Source: Salinispora vitiensis (GTDB lineage: Bacteria > Actinomycetota > Actinomycetes > Mycobacteriales > Micromonosporaceae). Taken from it: a stretch of DNA of 64,000 nt. The notes under the pieces were generated by a model that made no database searches, was not told where the DNA came from, and was given only the letters and a program-made list of their open reading frames with translations. The stretch covers positions 1,301,947 through 1,365,946 of the forward strand of contig NZ_KB900388.1 in assembly GCF_000378825.1 (NCBI RefSeq), written 5' to 3'. The translations under genes were made by a program, and so were the position numbers. Below are positions 44,100 through 51,971 of the stretch, piece by piece (position 1 is the first letter of the stretch; every line of letters begins with the position of its first letter).

Positions 44100-45287
44100 T
44101 CAGGGCCCGACGTCGCCAAGGTCCGGAGGCCCGAGCAGCAGGCCACTGGTGGGTACGCCGGTGCCGGCGGTGACCAGCACCGGGCCGGCTCCGGCGACCT
44201 GGTTGACCGAGCTTCCCCGGACCTGCCGGACCGCCTCCACGATGCCGTTCATCCCATGGATATAGGCCTCGCCGAGCTGTCCACCGTGCGGGTTGACCGG
44301 GAGCCGACCGCCCAGTTCGATCGCGCCGTCGGCGATGAAGTGCCGTGCCTCGCCCGGCGGGCAGAACCCCAACTCCTCCAACTGCATCAGGACGTACGGC
44401 GTGAAGTGGTCATACAGCACCGCGACCCGCACCTCGTCGGGGCCGAGACCGGACTGCTCCCAGAGTTGCCGCCCGACCACGCCGAGCTCCGGTAGCCCGG
44501 TCAGGTTGTCGCGGTAGTAGCTGGTCATGATGTACTGGTCCGCTCCGCTGCCCTGTGCGGCAGCGGTAATCACCGCGGGGGGCTGCCGCAGGTCTGCCGC
44601 CTGCTCGACGCCGGCCACCACCACGGCGACCGCTCCATCACTTTCCTGGCAGCAGTCCAGGAGCCGGAGCGGTTCGGCGATCCACCGGGACGCCTGGTGG
44701 TCGGCGAGGGTGATCGGTCGTTCGAAGAACCAGGCTCGCGGATTGGTCGCGGCATGCCGGCGAGCAGCAACCGCCACCCGGCCGAAGTCCTCCCCGGTGG
44801 CCCCGAAAGCGTGCTGGTAGCGCCGGGCGACCATAGCCACGGTGGCGGCCGGGGTACCCAACCCCATCGGGTAGTGCCAGCCATTGTCGACGCCGGAGCT
44901 GGTCGGTGCGCTCGAGACGTCCCGAGACACTCGGCCGAAGCGGCGGCCGGAGCGCTCGTTGAGCGCGCGGTAACACACCACGACCCGCGCCATCCCGGCG
45001 CTGATCGCCAGGGCCGCCTGCTGCACCGTGGCACAGGCCGCGCCGCCGCCGTAGCCGACCTGACTGAAAAAGCGTAGCTCCCCGGCACCGATCTCCCGAG
45101 CCAGGGCGACCTCGGCGGTGCTGTCCATGGAGAAGGTCACCAGCCCGTCGACATCGGTCGGTGCCAGCCCGGCGTCGGCGAGTGCGGCACGGACCGCCTC
45201 CACCGCCAGTCGGAGCTCGCTGCGGCCGGAGTCCTTGGAGAACTCCGTCTCACCGACCCCGACGATCGCCGCTCTTCCCGAGATCAC
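44100..45287 (-). CDS. ltp2: Ltp2, thiolase-fold steroid aldolase
   Basis: A 395-residue thiolase-superfamily protein of the SCP-x/lipid-transfer type, near M. tuberculosis Ltp2 (386 aa). Segments are AAIVGVGETEFSKDSG, QVGYGGGAACATVQQAALAI, ALYDHFTPYVLMQLEELGFC-like region and NPHGGQLGEAYIHGMNGIVEAVRQVRG. Ltp2 works with the DUF35 part of ChsH2 to split 17-hydroxy-3-oxo-4-pregnene-20-carboxyl-CoA into androstenedione and propionyl-CoA (established). Last gene of fadE34-chsH2-chsH1-ltp2; it overlaps chsH1 by 4 nt. Confidence 0.94.
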   Translation of the reverse strand: MISGRAAIVGVGETEFSKDSGRSELRLAVEAVRAALADAGLAPTDVDGLVTFSMDSTAEVALAREIGAGELRFFSQVGYGGGAACATVQQAALAISAGMARVVVCYRALNERSGRRFGRVSRDVSSAPTSSGVDNGWHYPMGLGTPAATVAMVARRYQHAFGATGEDFGRVAVAARRHAATNPRAWFFERPITLADHQASRWIAEPLRLLDCCQESDGAVAVVVAGVEQAADLRQPPAVITAAAQGSGADQYIMTSYYRDNLTGLPELGVVGRQLWEQSGLGPDEVRVAVLYDHFTPYVLMQLEELGFCPPGEARHFIADGAIELGGRLPVNPHGGQLGEAYIHGMNGIVEAVRQVRGSSVNQVAGAGPVLVTAGTGVPTSGLLLGPPDLGDVGP

Positions 45288-45673
45288 GGAAGCCTCCCGA
45301 CCTCAACCTGCCCGGTGACGTGATCGCCCCCGGGAACCCGCCCCACCACGGCCACCACGCATCCGGTGGACGACACCTGCGTCACCTGACCCGTCAGGAC
45401 GAGCGTGTCGTACGCGTAGCAGGGCGCCCCGAGCCGGATAGCGACGCGGTGCACCATCGCTTCCGCTCCCGCCCAGTCGGTCACGTACCGCTGCACCAGT
45501 CCGGTCGTGGTCAGAATGTTGAGGAAGATGTCCTTCGAGCCCCGCCGAACGGCCTGGTCCCGATCGTGGTGCACATCCTGGAAGTCCCGGGTGGCCACTG
45601 CGGTACTGACCACGAAGGTCGGGGTGACCGGGATCCGCAGTTCCGGCAGGACGACGCCGACCGCCACCTTCAT
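45284..45673 (-). CDS. chsH1: ChsH1, MaoC-like hydratase subunit
   Basis: A 129-residue single hotdog (MaoC-like) protein, exactly the length of M. tuberculosis ChsH1. The hydratase motif region reads ATRDFQDVHHDRDQAVRRGSKDIFLN, where the Asp and His pair are the active-site residues. It forms a heteromeric hydratase with ChsH2 in the last side-chain cycle (established). ATG 45673 overlaps the chsH2 stop (ATGA); an upstream start at 45688 would be longer than the family. Confidence 0.94.
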   Translation of the reverse strand: MKVAVGVVLPELRIPVTPTFVVSTAVATRDFQDVHHDRDQAVRRGSKDIFLNILTTTGLVQRYVTDWAGAEAMVHRVAIRLGAPCYAYDTLVLTGQVTQVSSTGCVVAVVGRVPGGDHVTGQVEVGRLP

Positions 45674-46686
45674 GGCAACAACCGCCATGCCGGCAGGGTC
45701 AGCTCGGCGTCCACCGGTACGAAGTCGACCTGGACCGCGGCACCGATCCGCACCTGCGCCGGTTCCGCTCCGAGCAACTCGCCTACCATCCGTACCCCCT
45801 CGGTCAGCTCCACCAACGCGATCACGATCGGCAACCGCCGCCCCGGCACCGGCGGGTGCCGGTGCACCACGAAACTGAAGACCTCACCCGTACCGCGGGC
45901 GACCAGGTGGTCCTGGCGGTCGGCGCCGCACTGTCGGCAGACCGGCCCCGGTGGATGTCGCAGCTGACCACAACCGCCGCACCGCTGGATGCGCAGCTCG
46001 CCAGCGGCGGTGCCGGCCCAGAAGAAGGCGGTGTCCCGGGTGACGACCGGCCGGAGCACGTCAGCTGCCGCCGGTGCCGCTTCCGGAGCCGGGGCCCGCT
46101 CGGAGGTAGCCGCCGGTGCCGGAGCCGGTGCCGCCGCCGGTGCCGGAGCCGGTGCCCGCTCGGATGCCGCTGCCGGAGCCGGCTCGGATGCCGGAGGGGC
46201 CGGGGTGGAGCCTGGCGGCCGGAACTTGAGCACCCGGAAGGTCATCGACGCCACGGCCTCCGTACCGACGTACCAGGTGCTGTCGGTGGTGACAAACCAG
46301 CCCTCGCCGAGCGCCGTGCGTTTTGGTCCGCTCACGTCTACCAGCCGGCTGCGCACCTCAACCCGTTCGCCGTCGCGCAGATACCGGTGGTACGTCTGCT
46401 CGCAGTTCGTCGCCACCACGGAGGTGAACCCGGCCTGATCGAGTACGGCGGACATGGCCGACAGCGGATCGGCGGGATCCGCGGCCGGATGCAGGCCGCG
46501 CATCGTCCACACCTGCGTCATCGCTGGTGGTGCCAGACCCTCCTGCTCGTAGCGGGGATTGCGGTCGCCGATCGCCTCCAGCCAGTTCCGGATCATCGGT
46601 AGATTGACCGGATCGCGTGCCGGCCGGGCCGGCCCCGCACCGGCGGCCCGGATCCGCTCCACGGCGGCGTGGATAGTGCCCTCCAT
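45670..46686 (-). CDS. chsH2: ChsH2, MaoC-DUF35 fusion protein
   Basis: A 338-residue protein. The N-terminal MaoC-like domain (about 1-155) contains GDRNPRYE and APPAMTQVWTMRG. An Ala/Pro/Glu/Ser-rich linker (about 160-215) follows. The C-terminal DUF35 domain has a zinc ribbon (RCGGCGQLRHPPGPVCRQCG) and an OB fold. The M. tuberculosis protein is 311 aa; the extra length is in the linker, with near-repeats of APAPAA and ATSERAPAPE. The DUF35 part binds Ltp2 to form the aldolase. ATG 46686 has GAGGGAGG upstream. It starts 41 bp after fadE34. Confidence 0.93.
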   Translation of the reverse strand: MEGTIHAAVERIRAAGAGPARPARDPVNLPMIRNWLEAIGDRNPRYEQEGLAPPAMTQVWTMRGLHPAADPADPLSAMSAVLDQAGFTSVVATNCEQTYHRYLRDGERVEVRSRLVDVSGPKRTALGEGWFVTTDSTWYVGTEAVASMTFRVLKFRPPGSTPAPPASEPAPAAASERAPAPAPAAAPAPAPAATSERAPAPEAAPAAADVLRPVVTRDTAFFWAGTAAGELRIQRCGGCGQLRHPPGPVCRQCGADRQDHLVARGTGEVFSFVVHRHPPVPGRRLPIVIALVELTEGVRMVGELLGAEPAQVRIGAAVQVDFVPVDAELTLPAWRLLP

Positions 46687-46727
46687 CGGTTCCTCCCTCG
46701 TCCCCCGTTGACTGGCCTGTTCCACAG

Positions 46728-48974
46728 TCAGCCCGCGGTTGCCCGGGGCAGGCCGAGAACCCGTTCGGCCACCAGGGAAAGCAGGATCTGGGTGGTTCCG
46801 CCGGCGATACTGAGGCATCGGGTGAGGAGGAAGTGGTGGACCGGATCCACACTCGCGCCGTCGGCTGCCGCACCGTCCGGACCGCAGAGCGTCAGCGCGG
46901 TCTCGGCCACCGCTTGTCGATGGCTGACACCGATCAACTTGGCGACCGCGGACTCTGGCCCACCTCCACCAGCACCGAGCTGCCGTAGCGTGGCCCGGCA
47001 CTCCACCAGGGAGACCGCGAGACCGTCCGCGATGTGGCCACCCAGCCGTTCCCGCATGCCCGGCTCACTGGCGACTCCACCCGCTCCCACCATCCGGACC
47101 AGTCGGTCCACGTCGGCACCGAATCCGGGGCCGCGCCCCATCGCGACCCGCTCGTAGGAGAGCGTCGCCCGGGCCAGCCGCCAGCCCTGCCCTGGTTCGC
47201 CCACCACATCCTCGTCGGGGACGAAGACGTCGTCCAGGAAGACCTCGTTGAAGACCGACCGCCCGGTGATCTCACGCAGCGGGCGGATCTCGATGCCGGT
47301 GCTGCGCATATCAACCAGGAAGTAGGTCAGACCACGATGCTTGCTCGCCGTGGGATCGGTGCGAGCCAGGCAGATCGCCCAGTCCGCCTCGGCCGCCAGC
47401 GACGTCCAGACCTTCTGGCCGGACAACCGCCAACCACCCGGCACCCGGTCCGCCCGGGTGCGCAGCGAGGCCAGGTCCGACCCGGCCTCCGGCTCGCTGA
47501 AGAGCTGACACCAGGTGAGCTCCCCACGCAGGGACGGGCCGGCGAACCGATCTCGCTGGGCGGCACTGCCGTAGCGCAGAATCGTCGGGACGGCCCAGCC
47601 GGCGATCGCCAGGTCCGGGCGGATGACGCCGGCCCGGTCCAGCTCCTCGTCGATGAGGAGTTGCCGGGCGGGTGCGGCGTCGAGCCCGTACGGCGCGGGC
47701 CAGTGTGGCGTGAGGTATCCCACGGCCGCCAGCCGGGCCCGCCGCTCGGCCTCCGGAAGCTGCGCGATCGCCCGGAGCTGGGCTCGCACCGCCAACCGGT
47801 CCGCGGAGTCGGCGTCCCGCTCCGCTCCGGACGCCGGTGCCGATTCCGTCGCGGCCCGGGACTCCTCACCAACCGCCCACACCTGCCGACGTGCCCCGGC
47901 CAACGTCAACTCCGCGCAGCGCTGCCGCCATCGGGTACCACCGCCGAGCAACTGCCGTAGGGCAAGTGCTCGACGCAGGTAGAGGTGGGCGTCGTGCTCC
48001 CAGGTGAACCCGATCCCGCCGAGTACCTGAATGCAGTCCTTGGCGTTGTCGACCGCGGCGTCCAGAGCGATCGCGGCGGCGGTGGCGGCGGCCAGGGGAA
48101 GCTCCTCCGGCGCCTGGTCGTAGGCGCGGGCCGCGTCCCAAGCCACCGCGTTGGCCCGCTCCGCTCGGCAGAGCATCCCGGCGCAGAGGTGTCCGACCGC
48201 CTGGAACGACCCGATCGCCTGATCGAACTGGCGCCGCACCTTGGCATGCTCGGTGGCGGTGTGCAGGCACCAGGAGGCCACCGCTGCCGCCTCCACCGCG
48301 GCCAGCAGCGCCGCGCAGTCGCGGAGCCGGTCCGGCCCGGGTGTTGGCAGGAGCTGATCGGGCTCGACGAGCACTTCCGTCAACCGCACGTCGGCCAAGG
48401 GCCGGGAGAAGTCCACCGGCGTACGTGGGGTGAGGTGAACCCCCGCATGCTCCGGATCGAGCACGAACGACAACGTTTCGGTTTCGGTGCCAGCGGTCAA
48501 CATCAGGTGGGTGGTGCTCCCCGCACCGAGTACGGCGTTGACCTGCCCGGTCACCCGGTAGGCTCCCCCGGCGGCCGGCACGGCCGTCAACGCTCCTGGA
48601 GCGAGCGCCACCCCGACCGAGATCTTGCCGGCCGCAAGGTCTGGCAGCAGGCTTTTCGCGACGGGCGTCGGCCCGGTGGACGCGAGGGTCAGGGCCGCGA
48701 GCAGGGTGGGCATGACCGGGCCGGGGACCAGGGTGGTGGTGAGCTGTTCCAGCACCGCGGCCAGCTCGCCGGCCCGGCCACCGTCACCACCGAGTTGCTC
48801 CGGCACGGCCAGGGCGAAACAGCCAAGGCCGGTGAGGCCGGCCCAGTGCCGGTCGGCCGCTGCGGGTGGCCCGTTCTCCAGCGCGCGTACGGTGGCCAGG
48901 ACATCAGCGCCGGCAGCCCACTGCCGGATCGCGTCCTGGAGCGCCAACTGGTCGGTGGTCATCGCGATCGGCAT
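46728..48974 (-). CDS. fadE34: FadE34 (ChsE3), fused two-domain acyl-CoA dehydrogenase
   Basis: A 748-residue fusion of two acyl-CoA dehydrogenase units (M. tuberculosis FadE34: 711 aa). The N-terminal unit ends with RRQFDQAIGSFQAVGHLCAG and QVLGGIGFTWEHDAHLYLRRA. A linker of about 45 residues leads to the catalytic C-terminal unit with FSEPEAGSDLASLRTRAD, SGQKVWTSLAAEADWA, SVFNEVFLDDVFVPDEDVVG and AGGTTQILLSLVAERVLGLPRA. It acts on short steroid side-chain CoAs (established). Divergent from kstR with a 20-bp palindromic operator between, as Rv3573c/Rv3574. ATG 48974 has GGGGAGGG upstream. Confidence 0.94.
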   Translation of the reverse strand: MPIAMTTDQLALQDAIRQWAAGADVLATVRALENGPPAAADRHWAGLTGLGCFALAVPEQLGGDGGRAGELAAVLEQLTTTLVPGPVMPTLLAALTLASTGPTPVAKSLLPDLAAGKISVGVALAPGALTAVPAAGGAYRVTGQVNAVLGAGSTTHLMLTAGTETETLSFVLDPEHAGVHLTPRTPVDFSRPLADVRLTEVLVEPDQLLPTPGPDRLRDCAALLAAVEAAAVASWCLHTATEHAKVRRQFDQAIGSFQAVGHLCAGMLCRAERANAVAWDAARAYDQAPEELPLAAATAAAIALDAAVDNAKDCIQVLGGIGFTWEHDAHLYLRRALALRQLLGGGTRWRQRCAELTLAGARRQVWAVGEESRAATESAPASGAERDADSADRLAVRAQLRAIAQLPEAERRARLAAVGYLTPHWPAPYGLDAAPARQLLIDEELDRAGVIRPDLAIAGWAVPTILRYGSAAQRDRFAGPSLRGELTWCQLFSEPEAGSDLASLRTRADRVPGGWRLSGQKVWTSLAAEADWAICLARTDPTASKHRGLTYFLVDMRSTGIEIRPLREITGRSVFNEVFLDDVFVPDEDVVGEPGQGWRLARATLSYERVAMGRGPGFGADVDRLVRMVGAGGVASEPGMRERLGGHIADGLAVSLVECRATLRQLGAGGGGPESAVAKLIGVSHRQAVAETALTLCGPDGAAADGASVDPVHHFLLTRCLSIAGGTTQILLSLVAERVLGLPRATAG

Positions 48975-49002
48975 CGACCCTCCCCACTCAAACACCTCAA
49001 GC

Positions 49003-49022
49003 CAGTAGAACATGTTCTACTG
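49003..49022. promoter_or_regulatory. KstR operator, 20-bp perfect palindrome (fadE34 / kstR)
   Basis: CAGTAGAACATGTTCTACTG contains TAGAACATGTTCTA (49006-49019), fitting TnnAACnnGTTnnA. It lies between kstR and fadE34, so KstR probably represses itself. Confidence 0.93.
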
Positions 49023-49079
49023 ACACCCGCCAGCCACCCTACGCGCACGATGCTCGCCCGTTGCTAGACTTGGGATGGC

Positions 49080-49739
49080 ATGGCCGCTGCCAATTCGACC
49101 AAGATCACGGAAGGCAAGATGGTGGCGTCGAGAACACATACCAGAAGCCCGGGTGCGGGCAGCCTGACCGACACCGAGCAGGGGTCGGCGGCGCAGCGGG
49201 AACGCCGACGGCGCATCCTGGACGCCACCCTCGTCCTGGCCTCCAGGGGTGGATACGACGCGGTGCAGATGCGCACCGTCGCCGAACACGCCAATGTCGC
49301 CCTCGGCACGCTGTACCGCTACTTCCCCTCCAAAATCCACCTATTGGTTTCCGCCCTGGCTCGAGAGTTCGAGCGGACGCAGGACCGGCTCCGTCGCACC
49401 GCCATTCCGGGCGAGACGGCACACGAGCGGACCGCGTTCGTCCTCGGCCGGGTCACCCGCGCCATGCAGCGCGACCCCATGCTCACCGAAGCGATGACCC
49501 GGGCGTTCATGTTCGCCGACCCAACCGCCGCCACCGAGGTCAACGCCGTCGCCCGACTCATGGAAGACATGTTCATCCTGGCCATGCAGGACGGCAAGCC
49601 ATCGGCGGACGACCGGGCCAAGGCCCGCGTCATCGGCGATGTCTGGCTCTCCAGCCTGGTCGCCTGGGTCACCCGCCGCGCCTCGGCCAACGACGTGCAC
49701 GAGCACCTCGAACTCGCCGCCCGCCTGTTGCTGCGTTGA
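49080..49739 (+). CDS. kstR: KstR, TetR-family master repressor of cholesterol catabolism
   Basis: 219 residues as annotated. The core SAAQRERRRRILDATLVLAS, GGYDAVQMRTVAEHANVALG and TLYRYFPSKIHLLVSALARE follows M. tuberculosis KstR almost residue for residue, as do RAMQRDPMLTEAMTRAFMFAD and VWLSSLVAWVTRRAS. KstR is released by 3-oxo-cholestenoyl-CoA thioesters (established). The start is uncertain: 49080 adds about 35 residues not in mycobacterial KstR, and an in-frame ATG at 49119 is an alternative. A -10-like TAGACT (49065-49070) before 49080 would allow a leaderless transcript. Confidence 0.95.
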   Translation: MAAANSTKITEGKMVASRTHTRSPGAGSLTDTEQGSAAQRERRRRILDATLVLASRGGYDAVQMRTVAEHANVALGTLYRYFPSKIHLLVSALAREFERTQDRLRRTAIPGETAHERTAFVLGRVTRAMQRDPMLTEAMTRAFMFADPTAATEVNAVARLMEDMFILAMQDGKPSADDRAKARVIGDVWLSSLVAWVTRRASANDVHEHLELAARLLLR

Positions 49740-50165
49740 CGGATAGGGCGCATAGCCGGGTAGCCCGCCGCCACCGGGCCCCGAACGACACCGGCCCCGG
49801 TCCACAGAGATGACCGGGGGCCAGTTCCCGGTATTCGATAGATACTCACCTTAGGTGGTGGCGCAGTCACGCAGCTTGTCCTACGGTGCTGGGGGCGAAG
49901 GTCGGCGGCGCACCAAGGGCTCCACGCGGGCCCTGATCCCGGCTGGGTCATCGATGTGGCCTGGGAGGGGACTACCCGATGGCGCGATCGTTGCCCACGA
50001 GGGTGAGCCCGTTGCTCTCGTCCACGACGCTGCCGTTGGCCACGGAGCGCCGGGCGGGCTGAGCTCTCCGCTGGTGGGCCTGCCGCGTCGGATCCGCTGA
50101 CCGGAAGCCGGTCCAGCGTTGCCGATGCAGGGCTATCCGTCGGGAAGGACAGGAGAGCAGCCACG
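49740..50165. other. 426-bp intergenic region after kstR
   Basis: No supported gene. An imperfect hairpin, GGCCCCGGTC (49793-49802) with GACCGGGGGCC (49812-49822), could terminate kstR. An 81-codon plus-strand frame at 49855-50100 has no protein-like features. Confidence 0.5.
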
Positions 50166-50906
50166 ATGACCTACCAGCACGACCGGGACCTGCATCTCAC
50201 CCACAGCCCGGAGCGGGGCTACTGGCACTTCATGCTCTACATCGAACCACCGGCGTACACCGGCGGCGCCATCAACGCCGGCCGGCAGCTCGATACCTAT
50301 GCCAGCCGATATGCGGCCGAGTGGCGGGACCGACTCACGCCCTGCACTCCAGATGCCCTGCACGTCACCCTCGTCGCCCCGGACGAGGCGCCCCAGCTCT
50401 GGCATCCCTGCGTCTACGACGACCCCGACTCCCCCTCCGCGGTCGCCGGTGACGGCTGCCTCTGCTGGCGCGCCTTTCGTGATCCGATCACCTGGCTGCC
50501 CGTCGCCGTGCACCACTATCGGACAGTCTCCGGCAACCACGAGCACTGGGACCATCACACCTACGCTCCCCTCGCGCTTCCCGACGGGGAGCAGCTGACC
50601 GCTTTGATCATCGACCGCGAGGCCGACATGGTCTGGGCCCGCACCGACCGCGGCACCCTGCACATCCTGCCCGAGAAGCAGACCGCCGGCTACAGCACCG
50701 GCTACCCGGGCAGTGGGCCGGCAGAACTCGCCAGGATGATCGAGAAGATCGTCGCCTCCGACGGCTACGACGTGACCCCGGGCACGCCCAACCAACAACC
50801 GGCCGAGACCGTGTTCGGCTGGGCCAGCAGCCACGCTGCCGCCCACACGCAGGAGCTCACCCTCCAGCAGCTCATGCTCCTCTGCCGCACCGGCGTCGTG
50901 GCCTAG
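50166..50906 (+). CDS. conserved-looking hypothetical protein
   Basis: A 246-residue soluble protein with an unusually aromatic and His-rich N-terminal half (YWHFMLYIEPPAYTGG; VAVHHYRTVSGNHEHWDHH; LWHPCVYDDP). There is no signal peptide or membrane segment and no motif was recognised. The composition looks like a genuine protein, and GGAAGGACAGGAG stands before the ATG. It lies between kstR and the thioesterase/kstD pair without a visible KstR box. Function not assigned. Confidence 0.65.
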   Translation: MTYQHDRDLHLTHSPERGYWHFMLYIEPPAYTGGAINAGRQLDTYASRYAAEWRDRLTPCTPDALHVTLVAPDEAPQLWHPCVYDDPDSPSAVAGDGCLCWRAFRDPITWLPVAVHHYRTVSGNHEHWDHHTYAPLALPDGEQLTALIIDREADMVWARTDRGTLHILPEKQTAGYSTGYPGSGPAELARMIEKIVASDGYDVTPGTPNQQPAETVFGWASSHAAAHTQELTLQQLMLLCRTGVVA

Positions 50907-50937
50907 CCAGCACTCCACGGCTGCCTCCGTCAGCGGC

Positions 50938-51009
50938 TCCGCGGGCCACGGCGACTCCGCGGGCCACGGCGACTCCGCGGGCCACGGCGGCTCCGCGGGC
51001 CACGGCGGC
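50938..51009. repeat. four tandem copies of an 18-bp unit
   Basis: Unit TCCGCGGGCCACGGCGAC. Copies 1-2 are identical; copies 3-4 have GGC instead of GAC at the end. It fills the gap between convergent genes and abuts the thioesterase stop. Confidence 0.95.
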
Positions 51010-51735
51010 TCAGTCGTACTCGGCGGAGGGGTTGCCGGCCTCCCAGTACGGTGCCGCGCCGAAAAGCTGCCAGGACTGTTCCGGTCGGGGCGCGACGAAC
51101 ACCCCGGTCGCCTCGACCAAGAGGTCGTCGGGGTGGGCGGCGGTCGCGATGCCGCCGTGGGCGGTGGTCTTCCGGCCGTTCACGGCGGTAACCCGGGCCG
51201 TCAGGTGCAGCGGCGTACACAACGGGATGGGTGCCCGGTACCGGGTGTCGAGCCGGACGGTCATCCCCGCGTTGCCGGTGGCACTCGCCACATAGCCGAG
51301 TAGCTGGTCCAGCAGTTGGGCACTGACTCCACCATGGGCGTACCGGGGCGGGCCCTCGAAGGCCGGCCCAAGGGTGCACGCGCCGACCGCGACCCCATCA
51401 ACCAGGTCGATGCGCAGCGGCGGAGCCAGGGCACTGCCGACCCCGGTCACCGGGTTGTACATCCGGACTCCGCCCAACAGGTCGTCGGCGCTCGGTATCC
51501 GCGTCACCTCCCGCTCACGGGTGGCCAACGGACGAGCCGCTCGGCGCAGGTCGGCGGTGACCTGACGGAGCTGCTCTGCCGGAACCTCCGTGGTAACCGC
51601 CTGCTCGACCAGGTCGCGTAAGGCATCTCCCAACTCTGCAATCGCCTCCCGCCGGTCCAGCAGGGCGGGACTAGCGTCCCGCTGCTCCCGCATGGGGTGG
51701 TGGCTGCGCCAACGCTCGTGGTTCGACCTACTCAT
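51010..51735 (-). CDS. PaaI-type hotdog thioesterase
   Basis: A 241-residue protein. The 4HBT-like domain occupies the C-terminal two thirds, with the motif RYAHGGVSAQLLDQLLGY typical of PaaI-family acyl-CoA thioesterases (HGG plus an acidic residue on the next helix), then TVRLDTRYRAPIPL. The N-terminal 80 residues are helical. ATG 51735 is chosen; an earlier start at 51780 is possible. It is divergent from kstD across a gap containing a KstR-type box, so it may hydrolyse a steroid or propionyl/acetyl thioester (inference). Confidence 0.82.
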   Translation of the reverse strand: MSRSNHERWRSHHPMREQRDASPALLDRREAIAELGDALRDLVEQAVTTEVPAEQLRQVTADLRRAARPLATREREVTRIPSADDLLGGVRMYNPVTGVGSALAPPLRIDLVDGVAVGACTLGPAFEGPPRYAHGGVSAQLLDQLLGYVASATGNAGMTVRLDTRYRAPIPLCTPLHLTARVTAVNGRKTTAHGGIATAAHPDDLLVEATGVFVAPRPEQSWQLFGAAPYWEAGNPSAEYD

Positions 51736-51928
51736 CGTCACCGTCGTGCACCTCGTTCTCGACCGGTTAACGGCCATCATGACACCGTTGCGGTGCCGGC
51801 TCGATCGCGTCCCCGTCGCTCGCGGCGCTCCGGGCCGGGCAGCACCGCGATCGACGGTTGACGCAAAGCAAGATCACCTTCAGATTGAAGTATGTGCATG
51901 CGGCACCTCCCGGCGCCCATCTAAATAC

Positions 51929-51942
51929 AGTAACGTGTTCTA
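51929..51942. promoter_or_regulatory. KstR-type operator (kstD)
   Basis: AGTAACGTGTTCTA has AACnnGTTnnA intact but A for the first T of TnnAACnnGTTnnA. It lies 29 bp before kstD. Confidence 0.72.
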
Positions 51943-51971
51943 CCATCTGTTTCCGCTGGACTGGGGGTCCG

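Noticed and set aside
49855..50100. 81-codon plus-strand frame
   Set aside because: No motif, no ribosome site of note and Gly/Arg-rich composition.
50938..51009. CRISPR-like tandem repeat
   Set aside because: The 18-bp units are directly adjacent with no spacers and no cas genes are near.
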